Source of the DNA: Actinernus sp. WN-2022
Taxonomy: Eukaryota; Cnidaria; Anthozoa; Actiniaria; Actinernidae
Assembly: GCA_030867875.1 (NCBI GenBank)
Contig: JAOWCC010000019.1
Location: 112,081,094-112,145,093, forward strand
Length of the DNA: 64,000 bases
Direction: 5' to 3'
Part shown: piece by piece, positions 43,151 to 54,281 of the stretch
Layout of the letters: each line of letters begins with the position of its first letter
Position numbering within the stretch: the stretch's first letter is position 1
Translations under genes and position numbers: made by a program
Notes under the pieces: generated by a model
Told to the model about the DNA's origin: nothing
Seen by the model: the letters and a program-made list of their open reading frames with translations, nothing else
The model's database searches: none

Positions 43151-43494
43151 GCGCTGAAAAACGTCTGCGCATGCTCAACCGCGCGCGGCCGAAGGCTGGG
43201 GACGATAACATGCACCTATTACAAAGTACACGAGCAATTCGCTAGCATGGTTCCTTCACAAACTAATCTTCAATGTGAGCCCGCCATAAATCTGGACTTT
43301 GGAAGTTATGTCTAGTGTTTAGGCATGCGCATTAGATATTCGATTCCATCACCACCCCCAGCGGATATAATTGTTCGAAGAGCGTTCGTGCAACGTCTGG
43401 ATTGTGTTCGTTGCATGTGCGCGATCAAAAGGAGGAGAAAGTTAACTGTCACTGGCGAAGTTTGTATCACACTTTCAACCTACTTTAGCCACAT

Positions 43495-43806
43495 TTATCG
43501 GATCTTCATAGCCTTAACTGAGTTGGTTATTTGCAACGAAAAGTTGTCACGAAGGTTAACGTCGAAATTAACATGAACTAACACGGGATATTTTGACTTT
43601 TGAATAACAACTGAACTACAAGAAGAACCACTGTCAGAATTTCGCATTCTCTCACCATTCTTCAGAGGAATCAGATGAAGTTGGGACTCTTTTCTGATCT
43701 GATGGAGAAGATCAGTACCCTTTTTCTGGATTAAAACGTCTGTGATGAAAGGTACTTCATTTTCAGGCGTTTTCAATACAACGGAGTATCCAAGTCGAAG
43801 TTCTGG
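43495..43806 (-). CDS. Candidate last exon of unknown protein
   Basis: On the minus strand, after a splice acceptor (CACTTTCTAG, exon from 43806), the frame reads 'PELRLGYSVVLKTPENEVPF', 'ITDVLIQKKGTDLLHQIRKE', 'SQLHLIPLKNGERMRNSDSG' and so on to a stop near 43495, about 103 residues. Composition is protein-like with a Ser-rich stretch. No domain recognised. It may belong with short coding-like segments at 46316-46161, 46070-45930 and 45890-45770 on the same strand, but I could not join them in phase. Lies inside the 8.8-kb element, so either element cargo or a gene the element captured. Confidence 0.35.
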   Translation of the reverse strand, partial: PELRLGYSVVLKTPENEVPFITDVLIQKKGTDLLHQIRKESQLHLIPLKNGERMRNSDSGSSCSSVVIQKSKYPVLVHVNFDVNLRDNFSLQITNSVKAMKIR

Positions 43807-44425
43807 CTAGAAAGTGTTTCGATTTCATAGGCAATACGATGGATAGCTTGAGGAAGAGTTGCGAGACAAAACTGAAAGCTATTCAGTTTTGGTAACGTTC
43901 TTTAGAGACTGCTTCACACTGGAATTTAATTCGACCGAATTTTGTTATTAACAACTTTAGCATTGTACTATAAATGTCACTATATTGTGGCTTTGTGGAA
44001 GGAAAACTGTAAGGAGAACCATTTTAACATATGTAAAAATATATTTTACTTTACACACTGGGCAATATTGTTGTAGTCGGATTGTCGTTGCTGATGGCTA
44101 ACACCAGAATATTTCATCATTTCTGAACAGGTATGAGGCCCTCTCCATATCATGTTAGTTTCTTTTAAATTCTGTAATATGCAAATTATCATTTGCTTGT
44201 GTTTATGAGTTTTACACGCGCGATTTATGCCACAGACATTGTAAATATTACTTAATTTTGGTAGCTGCGCTGATTGTGATATTTAGTGTTTATAGTTTGA
44301 TTATTTATTGTGTCTGTCTCATTCATTGATTTTGTTGAAAGCTAAACAACACATTCTTACTATTTGGCGTGTCAGTTTACAAAATAAATGACCGCCAGCC
44401 AATTGTTTTATGATTTGATTTCGCT

Positions 44426-44530
44426 TACCCTGCGAGCAGAGGTTTCACATCTCTTTGCCATTGCTGTCCTTTCCCTTTCTTTCGGCGGACGGGACAGGCA
44501 AAGCGATGAGAAACCTCTGCTCGCAGGGTA
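44426..44530. mobile_element. 105-bp MITE with 9-bp target duplication
   Basis: TACCCTGCGAGCAGAGGTTT(C) is inverse to (G)AAACCTCTGCTCGCAGGGTA. The perfect 9-bp duplication GATTTCGCT flanks it (44417-44425, 44531-44539), suggesting a MULE/MuDR-type transposase. Very short and clearly mobilised in trans. Confidence 0.9.
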
Positions 44531-44688
44531 GATTTCGCTGCATGAACACAATTTGTACACCTGCATGCTCTTGGGCAACATGCACATATCATGTATGTTG
44601 ATATGAAAATGAAAAGATTCAAACAAAATTCAGCTATAATTGTTTTATCCGAGTACTGAGTATTCTTAACAATATCTGAGTATTATAG

Positions 44689-44827
44689 AGTGATTTTCAT
44701 AAACCTGTGAAACAGATACTAGAATATTTAGTGCAATTAAATGCTAATTCTATTGTTTTCTTTTGTGTATATTTGACTATTAGATGTTAACAAGCAATAA
44801 TTGTTTCACAGGTTTATGAAAATCACT
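44689..44827. mobile_element. 139-bp MITE
   Basis: AGTGATTTTCATAAACCTGT(GAAAC) is inverse to (GTTTC)ACAGGTTTATGAAAATCACT, 25 bp perfect. Target duplication is ambiguous (TAG/TAA region). Non-coding. Confidence 0.85.
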
Positions 44828-45769
44828 AACATCAGTAGTACACTGTCTTTGTATGTATTTTTATATTTTGCTATTCTTTAAGCAATAAACATTTTTTAAA
44901 GGAAGCATTGGCTTGTTTACACTTAAAAAGATGACTTAAGTTGCTGTATTTGGAACATTTCCTCTGTTTTCTTCAGATTTGGCACTGGGATTGCTGTGAA
45001 GCTACATATACTGCTACTGAGCAGTTATTTATAGTGACATCTGAGCTTCTTTTTCTTGAATGGTGGCATATATACACCAACTGCATTCAATTATTTAGAC
45101 CTAGGCCATTAGAGCTATGTTACCCTGTGAACAGGATTAAAAAACACTTAAGTTTAATAAGCCTTGAAACAACTATAATGGCTAATCAAAGTCTGCATCT
45201 CATTTATCTCTAACAAGAAAAAGAGGTGGAATAGAGCTGGATTCTTGCAACTATAACTCTGTTTAAACTTCATTTGTTTTTGCCATTAGAGTTTCAAGCT
45301 TTTGTTCAGGTACATTCTTATTTTGATATTTTTGAATAATTAGAGGAGCATGAGGTATGCCTTAAGGCACATCTGATAGCCAAGTGAGACCAAGTAGCTG
45401 GGCTATAGTCTCCACTAAAACAGCATTTGCTGACAACAAAAATATTCAGTTGATTCAGATTGTGTTGTTGGTCTCAAGATCTGTTTGCAATACTTGCACA
45501 AAAGTCTTTGAATTTTATTGTTTGAATCTAGATGCATTTAAGGTTGTTTTTGGTTTTATTTCTACAGGTCTTGAGGGCTTTCTTGTACTAATTTTGCTTA
45601 TATTAGCAGTAAAATTTGCTGGCTTAAGGGAGTGGGGCATGGAAGTTTAATTATAGGACAAGAAGTCCTTCAAAAGTTCCCAGTATTTTATAGCTCTATT
45701 TATAGACTGATGTTTCTTTGTATTATTAAACTGTAGGAGAAGTTTTGTTGATGTAAATGCCTTTGTCAC

Positions 45770-46316
45770 CACAAATTAGTAAACTCAAATGTTGATGGCT
45801 GTTATTTGGGATATATCAGTAGAAGCAGTACCCTTGTCATTTAAACTGAAGTTCTTTCGAAGTCGGTTAAATTTTATAGCTACATCTGTCTTTGAAATAA
45901 CTTCTTTAATACCAGTTATTCTCAAAAATTTAGTTACAATTAATTTTCATGGAACCTTTTGAATGAAATATTTTTGAGGCTTTCATAAAATCATTTCTCT
46001 TTTCCAAAAACACAACTACTCCAAACTTTTCATTGCTTTTGTGTAACAGTTTGTGATATGTTTCTCCAAGAGTATCTTTAGACAAAATATGAAGAGTCAG
46101 GGTAAGAATATTTACCATTTCTTTCCCAACACAATCAAGATATATAATGCTGTGTATGTTTTATAACAACCACTGTACCAGATCTACAAATACATCAAGA
46201 CGACTAAAAATCACCGCTTTTTCTGGAGGTATAAATGACGACCACTTCAACTGCTGCCGACATACTGGTAACAATTGCAAGATGATCCATCTCCTCAACC
46301 TGCGTTCCGTAGCCAT
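45770..46316 (-). other. Candidate exons, unknown gene (weak)
   Basis: Three protein-like minus-strand stretches: 46316-46161 ('MATERRLRRWIILQLLPVCR' to a stop, 51 codons), 46070-45930 ('TLGETYHKLLHKSNEKFGVV', 'FLEKRNDFMKASKIFHSKGS') following an acceptor-like TTTTGTCTAAAG, and about 45905-45770 ('ITGIKEVISKTDVAIKFNRL'). Reading-frame phases do not join cleanly, so this may be a decayed gene. No family recognised. Confidence 0.25.
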
Positions 46317-46714
46317 CTCTTCCCGTACACTTCTCCTTGCACCAAAACTCGGTTACCTTAGCCCTACAATTTGCGTTTTACTGACCGAGATAATCGACAA
46401 AATGACTGAAGTCTAAGATTATTTCCGAGCGATCGAAACAACTAAACATTGCCAAGTAAAGCTCCTCGACAGGAAACGTTAAATATATGAACATAGAGCT
46501 ACTTAATGTTTGACAGATCACACATTTTACCTTTATTTCGTAAAGAAAAAACTCGATATATAACTACAAACCGGCCGGCAACGCGGCTTTGACCACGAAA
46601 ATAAAGAATAATGAAAACTATTTTGAAATATACTTGATTGCTTGCAAAAGAGAAAGGCACTGCCTTAGATAGCTCTTCTCGTTTTCGTTCAGTCTACTAT
46701 TATTGGGCTTCCAC

Positions 46715-47029
46715 CAGGAGCCCATTACCAGGAGCATCCATATATAATATACCCATGAGTCAGCGTATAACTGGTTTGAGCTATTTTTAGAACATGTTTC
46801 CCAGGTAACTGCCTTCCGACTCTGCTGCGATCGTGCATATGCTTGCTGTAATTATAGAGATTAAGAATGATCTATTGTTCTTTGAGGTGATTTTACTAAC
46901 ACTGCATTGTCCTGACTATGGTTTGATTGGATTCCCAAAGTGTGGATCTGTTCTAAATATAGCTCAATCCGGTCATACGCTGACTCAGACCTAGTTTGAG
47001 AGATGGACGCTCCTCGTAATGGGCTCCTG
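46715..47029. mobile_element. hAT MITE, 315 bp (copy B)
   Basis: CAGGAGCCCATTACCAGGAG at left and CTCCTCGTAATGGGCTCCTG at right; the perfect 8-bp duplication GCTTCCAC flanks it (46707-46714, 47030-47037). This copy defines the family that also gives rise to the two 32-bp arrays. Non-coding; inserted in the 8.8-kb element. Confidence 0.9.
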
Positions 47030-47039
47030 GCTTCCACTC

Positions 47040-49640
47040 ATGTAAAATTCTTTTTAAAAAGTGCCAAAAACCATTTGCTCTGTCTGAATTTTTCAAATAA
47101 CCCCTGACACCCCCTTTATATAATTGCTCGTGTTTTTGTCTTTAAAGCCCGTAATATATATAGTGTATGAGTGGATCGACTTCACGTTGGTCTACGAAAC
47201 AGATTTGTATTAAATCTATGTACTCAAAAATAGAGTAGTCTGCACATTGGCTATATACATATATATATATGTGTGTGTGTGTTCATGTTTTTCAGTTAAA
47301 ACTTTTTACATTATTGTAAAGTCACTAATTCCAAGCTATCTTTTCTTGTGTTGTACAGCCACTTTATTATTTTCAAGGGAACTAACTATACAGCAGGAAT
47401 TGAGCCAGAAGGGACAATTTGGCCCTTTTGTGAGTTAACTGGCATTAAATTTTCTTTGGAAGCGGCCAAAGTGGGTCAATTTGACCATTATTGTATCTTT
47501 TTCAAGGGACAAATGTATGTTTAAAGCGGGAATGGCGCAATGGCACAGCCTGGCTCGTTCCCTGATACAGTTATTTGGCCCAATAGAAAGATGTGTGTTT
47601 CCAGTTAGCAATCAAGTTTAGATTTCTCCTGTTGACCCTACAACTTTTTGCACCAAAATTGGATTAGCTGGATTATCCTGTGTTGGTGGCTCTAAAAGGC
47701 AGGGAGAGGCTTTTTTTTATTATACCAGTTCTGTGTTAGAGGGATTTAACTTTTTCAGTTGGTTTACAATCTTTGGTATTTAACAATCTTTTAAATCGTT
47801 CCTTACAAGCATAACTGCTTCATATTCCTTACGAAAAATGAGTATCTTTACATGCAGTCATGCATTGAAATTGCAACTAATACTTGTGGCATCAGCCTCA
47901 ATACATATTACAGCTTCCTGATTGATATTAAGGTATTTATCCTACAGTTCCTGATATATCATGCCCACTACATGCACCAATTCAGTAACCTGTTGAGATA
48001 ACAATTAAAGGAAAGGAATTAGTATGCCTTGGAAAAGGCAGCCAGCACAAAACACACACCCATTACCAGCTGAATTTTGGCCTTCTCTCCAACACAATAG
48101 CTACCTAAATGTAGTTAATTAATTTTAGTTAAACTAAATCGTCAACACTGACATTGGAGCGACTCTATTAGCTTATGTTTATCTTATGTACTTATTAATA
48201 TTGTATTAGCACTAGCTGCACTGTTTAGCACATTTGCAGTGATGGCATATACCATAAATTATATATTAACTGAATGTTAAGCAAATTAATTAATTGTCAG
48301 GCATAAGAGCTTGAGGATAAATGGTGAGACAATGATTCATGTAGGGTCAATTCAATGTGGCTGCCAAAATCATGCAAGCATAGAAATCAAAACGGCAGAC
48401 ATGAGTATAAAATGCAGTTATGTTACCTAGCTACATGCTACTAATTGCTAGACAATGCTAGTAACTTGCAATCTGAAATGTGGCTCTAGGATATAAAGTT
48501 GTTCCTACAAGGGTAAAACATAATCCCAGTGCTACCCACTTGCTTGTAAATACATAAAACAAAGAGGAAATATGCCAGTGCTGGGGTAACTTCATCTAAT
48601 TGTAAACAGGTCCTTAAAACTGTTGTTCGTAATGAAACCTTTACTATCATGATTAACTATAAATTATTATACAAATTTTAATGCCACTTATGATGGCCCA
48701 TGGTAATCAGGTTTTGATTTTGATGAAAGCTGTGTGACAAATTATTACAGTCAAACATGGGAATAACAATAGATATAAAATTAGACATGCAGAATAAAAT
48801 AAACTTATTATTACTGTAAATTTGATAGTGCTAATTATATATTTTTGCATTATCTATAATTTACAAACATTTATTATTTTTAATACATGTACCTAGCATT
48901 TGGCAACTAGTAAGTAGTATTTCATCATATTTATGCTCTTGCGTGTGTTTAGTTTGCATTTAGTTTATTAATAGTAAGCTTTTAATACATAGATTATATT
49001 TATAGTGCTTCTAATAATTTTATAATCCCATACAGTATATGATCATATTATGACGCCCATTTTGTAAAGTTCTCTTTGACGAATTTCCTTTTATAACCAC
49101 AAGTCGTTTAAGCATCTGGCTTTGTCCCTTCACTACATAATTGTAATTGTTATTTTGTAGAATGTCAATGTGGCTAAAACCACAGAAGAAAATAACAAAA
49201 CCTTTGGAACCAAGGCCAAGGGGCAGGGTTTAATGCAAGATGTCGGACAGCAAATTTTGTATGAACACGGCGTAGTTGACAAGCATTAACTTTAAAGATT
49301 ATTTCAAATGCTATCACGGTACATTTTTGCCTTTGGCTTCCTGTAAATCTATATACTGCATCACCGCTAAAGTCTAAAAAGGCTAAAGGTAGCCAACACA
49401 TTTTGCGAAAACAATTCTAACGTACAGTACTCGTACTCCCAAGACTATTTTTGAAGGGGTTTCGACTTACCTGACCTCCTGATTTCTACTGGTCTTCATC
49501 CAACAGATATACTCAGGCTTTCGTTGCTAATTAAGTCCATTGGTAGGCGAAAAAAAATCCGAAAAGGAAGCTTTTTCCAGACACATCTGCTTCATTCAGT
49601 CGAACATTTCCCAGCTTTTTCAACCTCGACTCACGCATGC
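47040..49640. other. No recognisable gene
   Basis: AT-rich, with a small (TA)n(TG)n microsatellite near 47259-47281. No TIRs, exons or tandem arrays convincing enough to list. Confidence 0.4.
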
Positions 49641-49649
49641 GCAGACGTT

Positions 49650-49905
49650 TTTTTCCAGCGCAGTGGTTTAGAGCGCGCGCTTTTGATCCAACGACCGGAG
49701 TTCGAGTCTACACTAGGCGCTAAAAATTTTTTTTTTTACTTCTTTTTCTCCTTTCTCAGTTTTATTTAATCTTTTCCTCTATTTTAAACAACTAGAGCCG
49801 CCTTCTACATGAAAAACATTGTTGCCTATTGGCAACTGGTGTAGACTCGAACTCCGGTCGTTGGATCAAAAGCGCGCGCTCTAAACCACTGTACCATAGA
49901 GCTAA
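49650..49905. repeat. Two tRNA-derived SINE heads, opposite orientation
   Basis: GTGGTTTAGAGCGCGCGCTT + TTGATCCAACGACCGGAGTTCGAGTCTACAC occurs on + at about 49661-49716 and on - at about 49842-49900. A-box-like AGTGGTTTAGAGCG and B-box GAGTTCGAGTC are present at tRNA-like spacing, but the anticodon stem does not pair, so these are SINEs, facing each other over about 120 bp and able to fold as a hairpin. Confidence 0.65.
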
Positions 49906-50849
49906 CTTACGTGGAAGCGTGTTCAAAATAAGGTTATACGTGCGTTCTGAGCCCGTGAACTTTGGGCAGCTAGCCGTTGTCAAGCGTTGCCAACTTCTCC
50001 CAGTCACGAATCCCAACGAGCGGATTTGTTTGAAATTAGGTTTCATTTAGGCTCGAGAAATGGGGATTATTTCAATTAAATGGCACGAGGCTCTTGGAAT
50101 ACATACTGTTGTGCTATTATTTGAGATCTAGTTGCGGTTGGCATTGATTTTGGATGAAAATTCGAGCGTGATGTTTGAGTGATTCGCTGAAATTGCATAC
50201 AGAGCCCAATGAAGAACAGATAAAGACTTCAGGGGAGTTTTCATTGATTTTATTTCAGTATTTCTGGACTAACGGATACAACCAAATACTCGTTAAAATC
50301 TCATACAAACCCTTATAATTTAAAACAAAAACAGAGCTTGGGTTTCCTATGATCAAACGAGTTTTACAATTCTTTAAGTCCTATGTACTAAGTTTGTGCG
50401 TTTGTTTAATGTCTCCAAGACATACTCTACACAAGTACTGAGCGGGAGTACTCGACTCTAGCTCAGAATAGTTCCGAGATAGTATCTGAACTTTATCCCC
50501 GTATTTCGGCTTTTAATTTCTGTCAGCGAGGTGTCTTGAGCGGCACTATTAATATTACAGAGTAACAAATAATGCAGCTTAGTTTCTCAATAATTTTAAA
50601 TGGCATTTGTTCTTGAGAATTCATTTTACACTTGGAGTTTTAGTTTAGAGTTCCAGTGTGTTTTGAAAGTTTAGAGCCTACGCTACAGTCGTGAAAGAGT
50701 AAACTGCTTTTCTTGTCAAAACACGCAAATTGAATAATATTGAATTTTAATCAGCTGACGTCACGGACAAGGTGTGTTGACAGCGCGCCCAGCCGTTAGT
50801 GGGGGGAGGCTTTGGAGAAACGATACCCCAACGGCTGAAACGGAGCCTA

Positions 50850-51312
50850 GGGAGTTGAAGATTGGATGAACTCGTGAGTTTGAGAACCATGTTAGCTAGA
50901 GGGTTCGTAGCGACTGAGGCTATTGATATTGCTCATCATCTCCCACAGCCACTCTCTTTTCTTTTTGAAGAACTACACGATATCTGAGTTTCGTTTGTTT
51001 CCTGCAAATTCTTTATAAGCGCTCTTCTCTTCTTCAAAATTCCTAGGCACTTCTTCTACTTTTCATTTGGAATTCAGAGAGAAATTATTTCTTCCCAGAC
51101 TTTAAATGCAGTAGTTCCTTGAACGAGATTCTTATCAATTTTTTTCTCGATTTAACCGAGCACAGGCACAAAATGACATAGCAATTCGTCATAATACAAT
51201 TCCAAACCGCGGGAAAACCCGAGCTCGAAGGTCAAGAGCACCAGCCAATCAGCGACTGACCTAGAACACGATTAACGAATCCATAGTACAGACCTCCTTT
51301 TCCTTCCTTATG
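50850..51312. mobile_element. hAT MITE (20759-type), right part
   Basis: Continues the element broken at 42075. It aligns with 21060-21660 (GAAGATTGGATG, CTACACGATATCTGA, TTTTTTTCTCGAT, CACAAAATGACATAGCAATT, CCTAGAACACGATTAAC) with many small deletions, and ends in the degraded terminus ACAGACCTCCTTTTCCTTCC. Confidence 0.75.
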
Positions 51313-51328
51313 ATAGCATCCTTAACAG

Positions 51329-52835
51329 TTGAAGGTGTTGCGATGGATGGTTCCATTTTCATCCGGTTTCGTGCAGAGATTCGCAAAGTTGTGCAATAAT
51401 TCCCATCCAATAAGGTACCTGGACGTGACAAAGTCTCAAGGACGTCCTGCCTTGCATCCTGCTCACCCTGACGGAAATAGTGAACCGTTCTCTGCTGTCG
51501 TCTGTTTTTCCAACTCGCTGGAAGGAATCAGAAGTCATACCACTCTTGAAAGAAGAACTGAAACAGCTAACAATAACCGCCTGGTTTCACTGCTGCCTGC
51601 AGCCTCAAAAGTGTGCGAGCGCATAATTAGCCTTAAACCAGCTAGTTACGTCCTTAGGGACGAAGAAAAAACTGACAGACCATCAAAACGGAAATAAGAA
51701 ATTATACTCCACAGAAACATTGAACATTCTGATCTCAGATATTGTTCTCGAGTCAATGGATCGGAAAAAATGGATGGCATTGGTCCTCTTGGATCTATCA
51801 AAGGCTTTTGATAGTATCGATCATCCCCTTCTACTTACAAAACTACGAGCACTGGGTGTCTCTGGCGGCGCTGTCGATTGGGTCAAGAGTTATATGTCGG
51901 GGAGAAGTCATATCGTGCGCATTGGCTGCACGGCCACTACCGAAAACCATACCCTTTGGGGCGGCACATAACATGGAGTCCCTCAGGCTCTATCCTTGGA
52001 CCTGTATTATTCAATATATACATAAACGATTTGCCTCTTGAATCCTATGTTGACATGTTGATATGTTATACATATCATTTCCAGTAAAGGACATTGATAT
52101 CGTCGCTGAACAGCTGACCGACTATCTACGGGGGATCGCTGCCTGGTGCTGCGTTAACAGCTTGCTGCTTAAGGTGGCTCGCCTGGATTTTCCAGAGACG
52201 CACCATACCCACTTTGAGCGGCCGATACTCCACTGTCAGAGCTCGGTCGGGCTAGCCACTTCTCCCATTTACTAGAAATAGAATAAACTTCCCAAATATG
52301 TAGGTTTGTTTGACATCGGTGTTACCATAGCAACCATGCGTTGACGTCATGTATTTTACATAACAGCAGTTTTCTCGAAATCTAGACCTAAACTTTTAAA
52401 ACGACCTAGTGTCCCCTTGTAGTCTAAATGTAGGCCTTCAGGACTGCAAAGTTTAAAAAGATTGTATGAGAGCGTTTTCGAAAAAAATTGGGTTGAATAT
52501 TTTCGTTAAAAAATATACAGTTCACCTTACTTCCAGTTTAGTCGTCGAGAACTGTATTTTCCGGAGCGCTTCAAGCGATATTTTTAGCATATTTCATACC
52601 TGTGGCATAGGACTACTTCCCATGAAAATTTCATTCCATTTGCTTTATTCGATTTCGGTTTATGGAATCATAAGTAATGTCCTTGGTTACCAGAAATAGT
52701 AGTGATACGTTGAACATTTCGCTGTTTAGGTCAGCTTCCAGTCAGCGGACCTTCCTTTACAGAACCGTCACATGGAACGCTATGTCAGACGATATGAAGG
52801 ACTGTAATACGTTTTTGCTTTGGGAGGAGTTTTAA
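51329..52835 (+). pseudogene. Decayed LINE RT with internal replacement
   Basis: Frames alternate: 'NNNRLVSLLPAASKVCERII' (RT 1), 'ALVLLDLSKAFDSIDHPLLL' (RT 3), 'GAVDWVKSYMSGRSHIVRIG', 'GSILGPVLFNIYINDLPLES' (RT 4), 'IAAWCCVNSLLLK', then a break at about 52172. LINE coding resumes near 52683 with 'RNSSDTLNISLFRSASSQRT' and 'FLYRTVTWNAMSDDMKDC' to a stop at 52833-52835. The YVDD box is disrupted. Same clade as the LINE at 36342. Confidence 0.75.
52172..52682. other. About 510 bp of foreign sequence replacing the LINE RT core
   Basis: Begins AAGGTGGCTCGCCTGG after the LINE 'SLLLK' codons and ends before 'RNSSD'. It has no clear TIRs. It contains GTTACCATAGCAAC (52321-52334), a textbook RFX X-box-like palindrome, followed 7 bp later by the CRE palindrome TGACGTCA (52342-52349). 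Confidence 0.5.
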
Positions 52836-53030
52836 TCAAATTGAATTGACTGTACATACATACTTAAATGTTAAATTATTGGTAATATTTTTTTGATCTA
52901 TTGATGTTTGGTACACGGTTGATTGATGATTGTGATTAGATATTGAAAAGCCCCGAGGGGAGTATGTAATAATATTTATTAGCGGACCTATCTCTATATA
53001 AGTAACATATTTATTACTTTGGTACGAATT

Positions 53031-53170
53031 GTACGATTCGTACGGTGACGTCATATTCGTACAACGATAATACCTAACCCTGACTACAAACCTAACCCTA
53101 ACCCTCCACCAGGGTTTAGGGTGTTTAGAGCTAATTAGTAATTCGTACAGTCGTTCGTACAATTCGTACC
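53031..53170. mobile_element. 140-bp palindromic MITE with telomere-like core
   Basis: GGTACGAATTGTACGA at left is inverse to TCGTACAATTCGTACC at right. The interior has TACAAACCTAACCCTAACCC (two to three CCCTAA telomere-type units) opposing GGGTTTAGGGTG. No clear target duplication. Confidence 0.65.
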
Positions 53171-53306
53171 GATAGAATAATCCTTCATTATTATTTAACA
53201 ACAACAAACGTAACTGTTTTGTCAGGTAAATGTTCTTAAAGTTTTTTTATAACAGAAAGGTTCTTGCGAAATCCGCTCCACAAGTACACGTGACCTCTGT
53301 TGTATT

Positions 53307-53444
53307 CGCGTTCAGTACGAATGATAACGTAATCTTCTCTTCCAGTAAGGTACGCGTTCAGTACGAATGATAACGTAGTATTCTCTTCCAGTAAGGTACG
53401 CGTTCAGTACGAATGATAGCGTAGTCTTCTCTTCCAGTAAGGTC
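53307..53444 (+). repeat. 46-bp tandem repeat, 3 units
   Basis: CGCGTTCAGTACGAATGATA + ACGTAATCTTCTCTTCCAGTAAGGTA starts at 53307, 53353 and 53399, with two or three substitutions in total. Confidence 0.9.
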
Positions 53445-54238
53445 GGCACATGATGACCACAGCCAGCATAACCCAACAGCACAGGAAAAATATCAATGCC
53501 TGCAGGAACCCGGGGTCAGTTATGTTGAAACGAGCTGACAAACCTGGAAAATTAGGGAAAACAGATGTACATCGTTAAGGGATGTGTTTGGCAAGTACTT
53601 CATGTAGCTGCGCAAACTGTCCCAAACCCTACATTTTAAAAAACACCCTAACTGTCAACAACGGGTGCTCACTAATTCAGGGTGTTTAGAGATAGTCACT
53701 AATTTGGGGTGTTTTAGAGCTAATCACTAATTAGGCTAATTTAGGCTATTGTGACAGCTACATGAAGTAGTAGCCATGTGCTTAGGAGGTTTTATAAGTT
53801 TCTGGAAAGATTAGGAAAGCTCTCTTAATCTTAGGACGTTTTTCTCTAAGAACCGACCGACAGACAGACAGACCGAACTTTAATAGGTAAATAAATGCAA
53901 AATGAATTTTAAAATGATAATAAAAATATAAAATGGATAAAAGGCTAGTGTAGATAAGTTACGAATTTGTGTAATATAATATCGTTGTACTGAGAAATTC
54001 CAGAATAAACCGTTGGATGAGCTGAACCCCCAGTGACGTCTATCAATCTTTTAAAACAGGAAAATCATGGATTGGAATGTGATAGGATAGCATCTTAAGC
54101 TAATTAAGCTCTCGGGTAAGCAGACGTTACTTTTTTCTTCGAATTTATGAGAGTGAAAAAATGCGTCTGCATAGCAGGCTAACGAAAGGAAGTTCAACTT
54201 GAAATTAATTATCTGTTTAAAAGTGTAAAGCTTCTATA

Positions 54239-54239
<1 letters not shown>

Positions 54240-54281
<42 letters not shown>

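Larger units (their letters stand above)
42076..50849. mobile_element. 8.8-kb element, hAT-type target duplication
   Basis: Left TAGGCTCGGTTTCCAGCCGT and right inverse of TAGGCTCCGTTTCAGCCGT, with subterminal similarity for about 70 bp (...CCCCACT(C/A)ACGGCTGGGCGCGC). The perfect 8-bp duplication GGGAGTTG flanks it (42068-42075, 50850-50857), and excising it rejoins an older hAT MITE. Inverted subterminal blocks 42610-43150 / 49905-50350 add to the ends. No hAT transposase was found; it carries a RecQ-like fragment, candidate exons and smaller MITEs. Confidence 0.8.

Noticed and set aside
49661..49716. Possible tRNA gene (strong A- and B-box-like motifs)
   Set aside because: The anticodon stem does not pair, the acceptor arm is incomplete, and a second degenerate copy lies 120 bp away; it is a tRNA-derived SINE.
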